This document shows positions 5,737-9,796 of a stretch of 9,796 bases of DNA, one piece after another. The notes below the pieces were generated by a model. It saw nothing but the letters and a program-made list of their open reading frames with translations. It was not told where the DNA came from and searched no databases. The stretch comes from Phycisphaerales bacterium (GTDB lineage Bacteria > Planctomycetota > Phycisphaerae > Phycisphaerales > UBA1924), in the NCBI GenBank assembly GCA_029212425.1, contig JARGNC010000097.1:1-9796 (forward strand), given 5' to 3'. Made by a program: the position numbers and the translations under genes. The first letter of the stretch is position 1; every line of letters starts with the position of its first letter.

Positions 5737-7209
5737 ATGACCCGTGCCGTGCATTTGCCCGTCTTGGATTGCTCTGTGGACGATCGCCCGAAGGAGGAGT
5801 GCGGGGTGGTCGCGGTCTGGAACCATGAGGATGCGGTGCCGTTGGGGTATCTTGGATTGTTTGCGCTCCAGCATCGCGGACAAGAAGCTGCTGGGATGGC
5901 GGCGAGTTCAAATGGCAAGATTCATGTTGAGCGCGGACAGGGGTTGGTGTCCGATGCGTTGACTCCTGAGCGGCTTGAACGGCTCAACAAGTATTACCAC
6001 AAGAACGGTTCGACCAAACGCGGGGTGATTGGTCACACGCGGTATTCCACAGCTGGGGGTTCGGGGATTGAGAATGTGCAGCCTTTGGTTGAGACGATGT
6101 TCGATGGTGTGGTTGGGGTGGCGCACAACGGGAATCTGATCAACTCGACGATCTGGAGGCAGGAGCTATCGCGGCGCGGGCAGATCTTCCATACCTCGTC
6201 TGACACAGAGGTGATGATCCACCTGCTCGCGTCACCAGACACACGGGACACGGCTGATCCGACTGCGGCAATGCTTCGCAACTTGCAAGGGGCGTTCTCG
6301 CTTGTGCTGTTGTTTGAGGATCGGATCGAAGCGGCGCGAGATCCTTGGGGATTCCGTCCATTGGTGCTTGGGGAGCTTGAGGATGGATCTCCTGTGGTTG
6401 CATCGGAGACTGTGGCGCTCGATGTGATGGGGGCGAAGTTCATCCGGGAGATTGAACCTGGGGAGATTGTGACGCTTTCTGATGAGGGTGTGCGGTCGCG
6501 GAAGTATGCGCAAGCGATGACCCCGCTGGCGCGGTGCGTGTTTGAGCATGTGTACTTTGCGAATCCTGCTTCGGAGGTGTTCGGACAGAATGTGCTTGTG
6601 TCGCGGGAGAAGTTTGGTTCGCAGCTCGCGAAGGAGTCTCCGGTGGAGGCGGATATTGTGATGCCTATGCCTGACTCTGGGAGGAGTGCGGCAAACGGGT
6701 ACGCGAATGAATCCGGGATCCCGTATCGGGAGGGGATTGTGCCCAACCGGTATGTCGGACGCACCTTCATCAAACCCACGCAAGCGGAACGCGCTGCGGC
6801 GGTTCGATTGAAGCTCAATGTGGTCTCCGAGATTGTCAGCGGCAAACGCGTGATCATCGTGGATGACTCGATTGTGCGTGGGACGACGACTCGCGAGAAG
6901 ATGAAGCAGATCCGTGCTGCGGGCGCGAAAGAGATTCATGTGCGGATCTCGTGTCCTCCGATCACGAACCCTTGTTTCTTTGGGGTGGACTTTGCGACCC
7001 CGGACCAACTCATTGCGCATGAGAAGAGCGTTGAAGAGATCCGCGAGTTCCTTGGGGTGGACTCGCTGCACTACCTGAGCAGGGAGGGGATGCTTGGGGT
7101 GATGGAGAATGCGGAGAGCGGATACTGCACAGCGTGCTTTACGGGAAACTACCCGATCGATCCGGCGCGTCCGCTTGCGTGTGAGGTTTCCGCGAAGGCG
7201 ATGGTCTGA
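5737..7209 (+). CDS. purF: Amidophosphoribosyltransferase (glutamine PRPP amidotransferase), [4Fe-4S] propeptide type
   Basis: Catalyses the first committed step of purine synthesis, PRPP plus glutamine to 5-phosphoribosylamine, in the cytoplasm. The 490-residue product has an N-terminal Ntn glutaminase domain followed by a phosphoribosyltransferase domain. The nucleophile is Cys22 in EECGVVAVW, so a 21-residue propeptide must be removed. Glutaminase residues are in GHTRYSTAG (99-107) and HNGNL (130-134). The PRPP loop is VIIVDDSIVRGTT (372-384). Four cysteines match the iron-sulfur ligands of the Bacillus subtilis type: Cys267 (RCVFEHVYF), Cys413 (NPCFFGVD), Cys464 and Cys467 (CTACFTG). This marks the oxygen-sensitive [4Fe-4S] class rather than the E. 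coli class, which lacks both cluster and propeptide. It follows mqnD by 72 bases on the same strand and converges on lptD with a 45-base gap. All key residues are present. Confidence 0.98.
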   Translation: MTRAVHLPVLDCSVDDRPKEECGVVAVWNHEDAVPLGYLGLFALQHRGQEAAGMAASSNGKIHVERGQGLVSDALTPERLERLNKYYHKNGSTKRGVIGHTRYSTAGGSGIENVQPLVETMFDGVVGVAHNGNLINSTIWRQELSRRGQIFHTSSDTEVMIHLLASPDTRDTADPTAAMLRNLQGAFSLVLLFEDRIEAARDPWGFRPLVLGELEDGSPVVASETVALDVMGAKFIREIEPGEIVTLSDEGVRSRKYAQAMTPLARCVFEHVYFANPASEVFGQNVLVSREKFGSQLAKESPVEADIVMPMPDSGRSAANGYANESGIPYREGIVPNRYVGRTFIKPTQAERAAAVRLKLNVVSEIVSGKRVIIVDDSIVRGTTTREKMKQIRAAGAKEIHVRISCPPITNPCFFGVDFATPDQLIAHEKSVEEIREFLGVDSLHYLSREGMLGVMENAESGYCTACFTGNYPIDPARPLACEVSAKAMV

Positions 7210-7254
7210 CACGGATCGAGGTGTTCGTTTCTTGCGTGCGAGTGGGTTCGGCGA

Positions 7255-9796
7255 TTATTGATTCAGGAAGTCGCCGCGAGAACCGACGCTGGTGCCTGAG
7301 GTTCCGAAGGGTCGGAAGACGAATCCGATGCTGGTTTCGGAGTTGATGTTGTCGTAGTACACGGAGAGTCCCAGCGTTCCGATCTGGAAGCGCCGATCCA
7401 CTCGCGCGAAGAAGGTTTGGAAGTCGCTCTGGTCGAAGTTGTAGTCCGCGGAAGTTGTGATGGAGTATTTGTCTGTGAGGATGTAGGTGATGCGTCCGAA
7501 GAGGAAGCTCGCGTCCACTGCTCGGATGTCGCGGTACTCGATCGAGCTTGAGAACCCTTGGTGGTTGACGAGGACACCTGTGCTTGTGCGGGATGCTTTG
7601 TCGAGGTCGGTGTCGAAGACGAGCGATCCTGAGAACGCGAGGACATCGGTTGGGGAGAAGACGAACTCGGATCCGACATAGGTTCCGGGGTTGGAGAGCT
7701 CTGGACGAGGGGCGTAGTAGTGCGGGATGACGCTGGTGCCTGCTCGGTCGCTGGACCAGACATACTCAGTGTTGAGCTTGAGGATGTCCGCGTCGCGCCA
7801 GCGTCCTGGTCCGCCGCGTTTGGTTTGCCAGGTTTGATCCACGGCGGCGCGGAACATGGTGCCTCGGAGCAGCCCTTCGACATCGTCGTCGAAGATCGGG
7901 GTGTCGGTGACGGCGTATCCGGAGTCGGCTTGCCAGATCGTCATGGATGGTTCGACGATGTGGCGGATGCGGTGGATGTCAAGGAAGTCGCTGCTCGCTT
8001 GGTCGTTGACTCTGGTGAGCGTGGTCGCGACGGAGACTCCTGCGGCGCCCCAGTAGCGGACATTGTCGGTCTGGTTTGGGGTGAAGGTGTCGAAGGATGT
8101 GTCGTACGCGGTGATGCGTCCAACGAGGAAGGGGTTGACTCGAAGAGCGCCTGCGTCGAATCTCGCGCTGAGTTCGTGTCGTGTGTCGAAGCGTCCGACG
8201 AGGTCTTCGTCGAGACCGAGTGCACGCTGTGCGTCTGCGAGGGATTGGGTTGGGGTGATCCCGAACGCGGAGTTGGAAAGTCCTGGGGTGAGGAAGCCGT
8301 ATTCTGAAGCGGTGGGTTCTGAGAAGCGGAGTCGCATCGCGCCGATGGATGCTTCGTATTGGTAGTCGAAGATTCCGGGGAGGGTGTTCTCGAAGGGGTC
8401 GAGGTAGGTGGAGACGAATCTTGCGTCGGGGAGTTTGTCGACGGCGTATCCGGGTGATTGGAGTTGGTGCTCTGCGGTGAAGAAGTCGTTTGGGTTTGCG
8501 GAGAGCTCGATGGCGAGCTGGGTTCGCTCTCCGGTGCGCTCTAAGCGGAGCATGGAGTCGAAGTCTGGCACGGTGCGTCCGAGGTCTCGCTCGAAGGCGG
8601 GGATGTACGCTTCGTCGGAGATGTAGGTAGCTTTGGTGACGAGGGTCCAGGCGTTGTCGAACTCCCAGATGTCGTCGATGCTGATCATGCCTCGGGTCTT
8701 TCCGGAGCGGTCTATTTTGAGACCTGTGGACATGATGTCTGTGCCGTTGTCGTCTGGGACGATGTAGGAGCGGAGGTTTCCTCGGTGTTGGTCTGTGTTC
8801 CATGTGGAGTCGAGACCGAATCCGAAGCCGCGTTCTCCGTAGTAGTCGAGTTGGAGACTGGATTTGACATTGGGGATTGGGTCAACGCCGAAGAGTGAGT
8901 ATGCGTCCCAGCGTGTTCGGATGCTGATGCCTGTTTGGTTGGAGTCACCTACGCGGATTTCTTTGAGTGGGAAGGAGTCGGTGTCGCCTTTGATTTGGGG
9001 GAGCCAGAAGATGGGGATGGAACCGAGTCGTAGGGTGATGTTTTTGCCGTCGATGAAGACCCTGCGGACGAGGTCGGTTCCGGGTTGTGCGGATTGGTCT
9101 GCGAATCCGTCGACATTGTCGTCTCCAGCAAATCCTTGCAGTCCGGCGCTGATGCCGTTGGAGAGGTTGCCTGCGAGTCCGAGGAGTCCGGATTGTTTGG
9201 GTCGTTCGTCGCGGACGGAGACTTTGAGGGTGGAGACACCGATGCTCAGGTCGGGTTCATAGAACGCGCTGTTGGAGATGCGTGCTTTCTTCGCTTCGAA
9301 CTCTCCGAGCGAGGTTTGGCGGACGGACTGGGCACGCAGGTACAACGGCATGTTGGTGCGTTGGTCGGTCGTCCAGAAGACCGCGTCGAGCATGAGCATC
9401 TTGTCGTTGATCAGGTCGATGTAGATTTTGGGTGAGCGGACGGACCAGTCCGCGTTCCCAGCGAAGACTCCGCCTTCGAGGTAGATGCCTTCGATTTCGG
9501 ATGCGTTGAGCTGGGTGGGTGCTGCGGTTTTGGTGGTGTCGTCTCGGAGGAAGATGACGACGCGTTGTGCTTCGAGGTCCATCGTCTGACGCGAGGCGGC
9601 GTCTTGGTATTGCATGGTGACGCCGCCGAGGGCGGTGATGGTGGCGGGTCTGGAAGACTGGTTGGTGATGTCTTCGATACCCTCGATGCCTTCGAGTGCT
9701 TCGACGGCTTCTTGTGGTCCTTGGATGGAGACTTTGCCGTTGATGGAGATGGAGAAGATGCCTGTGGAGTTGAAGATGGGGGACTGCTCTGGTCGG
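7255..9796 (-). CDS. lptD: LptD-like outer-membrane LPS-assembly protein, 5'-truncated
   Basis: LptD is the outer-membrane beta-barrel that, plugged by LptE, inserts lipopolysaccharide into the outer leaflet after delivery by the LptA bridge. The frame is open from the right edge (first full codon 9795-9793), so the ATG at 9615 is internal and the signal peptide lies outside. The visible part is 846 residues. About 1-205 form an OstA/LptA-like beta-jellyroll (ITALGGVTMQYQDA near 54, LEGGVFAGNADW near 106, FEAKKARISNSAFYEPD near 166). GSIPIFWLPQ at 258-267 is the typical junction motif. The rest is rich in alternating, aromatic barrel strands with a conserved-looking IRHIVEPSMTIW block, ending RPFGTSGTSVGSRGDFLNQ. 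No cysteine occurs in the visible part. LptE is not recognised here. Third codon positions strongly favour C and A, unlike the plus-strand genes. The family call is good, although divergent from the proteobacterial type. Confidence 0.88.
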   Translation of the reverse strand, partial: RPEQSPIFNSTGIFSISINGKVSIQGPQEAVEALEGIEGIEDITNQSSRPATITALGGVTMQYQDAASRQTMDLEAQRVVIFLRDDTTKTAAPTQLNASEIEGIYLEGGVFAGNADWSVRSPKIYIDLINDKMLMLDAVFWTTDQRTNMPLYLRAQSVRQTSLGEFEAKKARISNSAFYEPDLSIGVSTLKVSVRDERPKQSGLLGLAGNLSNGISAGLQGFAGDDNVDGFADQSAQPGTDLVRRVFIDGKNITLRLGSIPIFWLPQIKGDTDSFPLKEIRVGDSNQTGISIRTRWDAYSLFGVDPIPNVKSSLQLDYYGERGFGFGLDSTWNTDQHRGNLRSYIVPDDNGTDIMSTGLKIDRSGKTRGMISIDDIWEFDNAWTLVTKATYISDEAYIPAFERDLGRTVPDFDSMLRLERTGERTQLAIELSANPNDFFTAEHQLQSPGYAVDKLPDARFVSTYLDPFENTLPGIFDYQYEASIGAMRLRFSEPTASEYGFLTPGLSNSAFGITPTQSLADAQRALGLDEDLVGRFDTRHELSARFDAGALRVNPFLVGRITAYDTSFDTFTPNQTDNVRYWGAAGVSVATTLTRVNDQASSDFLDIHRIRHIVEPSMTIWQADSGYAVTDTPIFDDDVEGLLRGTMFRAAVDQTWQTKRGGPGRWRDADILKLNTEYVWSSDRAGTSVIPHYYAPRPELSNPGTYVGSEFVFSPTDVLAFSGSLVFDTDLDKASRTSTGVLVNHQGFSSSIEYRDIRAVDASFLFGRITYILTDKYSITTSADYNFDQSDFQTFFARVDRRFQIGTLGLSVYYDNINSETSIGFVFRPFGTSGTSVGSRGDFLNQ

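Noticed and set aside
6232..7212. 326-codon minus-strand open frame across purF
   Set aside because: It is antisense to conserved PurF catalytic motifs, and the translation has no recognisable domain and is Arg/His-rich.
7210..7254. Possible bidirectional terminator between purF and lptD
   Set aside because: I looked for a stem-loop followed by a T-run and found only trivial 3-4 base complementarity, so none is annotated.
7720..8307. 195-codon plus-strand open frame opposite lptD
   Set aside because: It lies opposite a continuous LptD barrel frame, and the composition (Val, Gly, Asp, Glu) mirrors the antisense of barrel codons. There is no Shine-Dalgarno or family motif.
7979..8803. 274-codon minus-strand open frame overlapping lptD in another frame
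   Set aside because: The translation is almost entirely Arg, His, Pro and Leu, as expected from a shifted reading of the C-ending codons of lptD.
9613..9615. ATG at 9615-9613 as the lptD start
   Set aside because: The frame stays open to the window edge and encodes OstA-like beta-strand sequence (ATITALGGVTMQYQD spans the site), so the gene begins outside the window.

Overview
This is a compact, gene-dense stretch of a Gram-negative bacterial chromosome. It holds eight protein-coding genes, of which two run off the window ends. No gene-free gap exceeds 75 bases, and I saw no RNA gene, mobile element, CRISPR array or prophage-like sequence. An LptD-type outer-membrane protein shows that the cell has an outer membrane. 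The futalosine-type menaquinone gene, a [4Fe-4S] PurF, weak or missing Shine-Dalgarno signals at some starts and moderately high GC would fit a planctomycete (perhaps Phycisphaerae). That placement is inference; the sequence does not prove it.

Layout, left to right. (1) A 5'-truncated plus-strand metH (cobalamin-dependent methionine synthase) covers 1-2273. (2) Facing it on the minus strand is a two-gene unit, smpB (3777 to 3289) then a FecCD/BtuC-family ABC permease (3262 to 2276). The permease and metH stop codons are separated by only 2 bases. (3) A 54-base divergent intergenic region (3778-3831) separates smpB from a plus-strand run. (4) That run is a small putative lipoprotein of unknown function (3832-4368), a single-domain rhodanese (4361-4723, 8-base overlap), a MqnD/MqnA-family protein (4726-5664, 2-base gap), and after 72 bases purF (5737-7209). 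The first three are packed like one operon; purF may be read through or have its own promoter. (5) A minus-strand lptD (9796 to 7255) converges on purF and is truncated at its 5' end by the window edge.

Functionally this is mostly core metabolism and cell-envelope upkeep: methionine synthesis, metal-chelate or cobalamin import, ribosome rescue, sulfur transfer, menaquinone synthesis, purine synthesis and LPS export. I do not see a new defence, mobile or biosynthetic system. The most notable points are a strong G+T excess on the plus strand whatever the gene direction, with opposite third-position codon preferences on the two strands. Others are an orphan FecCD permease paired with smpB and abutting a B12-dependent enzyme, an LptD with no cysteine in its visible 846 residues, a long PurF propeptide, and an uncharacterised lipoprotein at the head of the rhodanese/mqnD operon.
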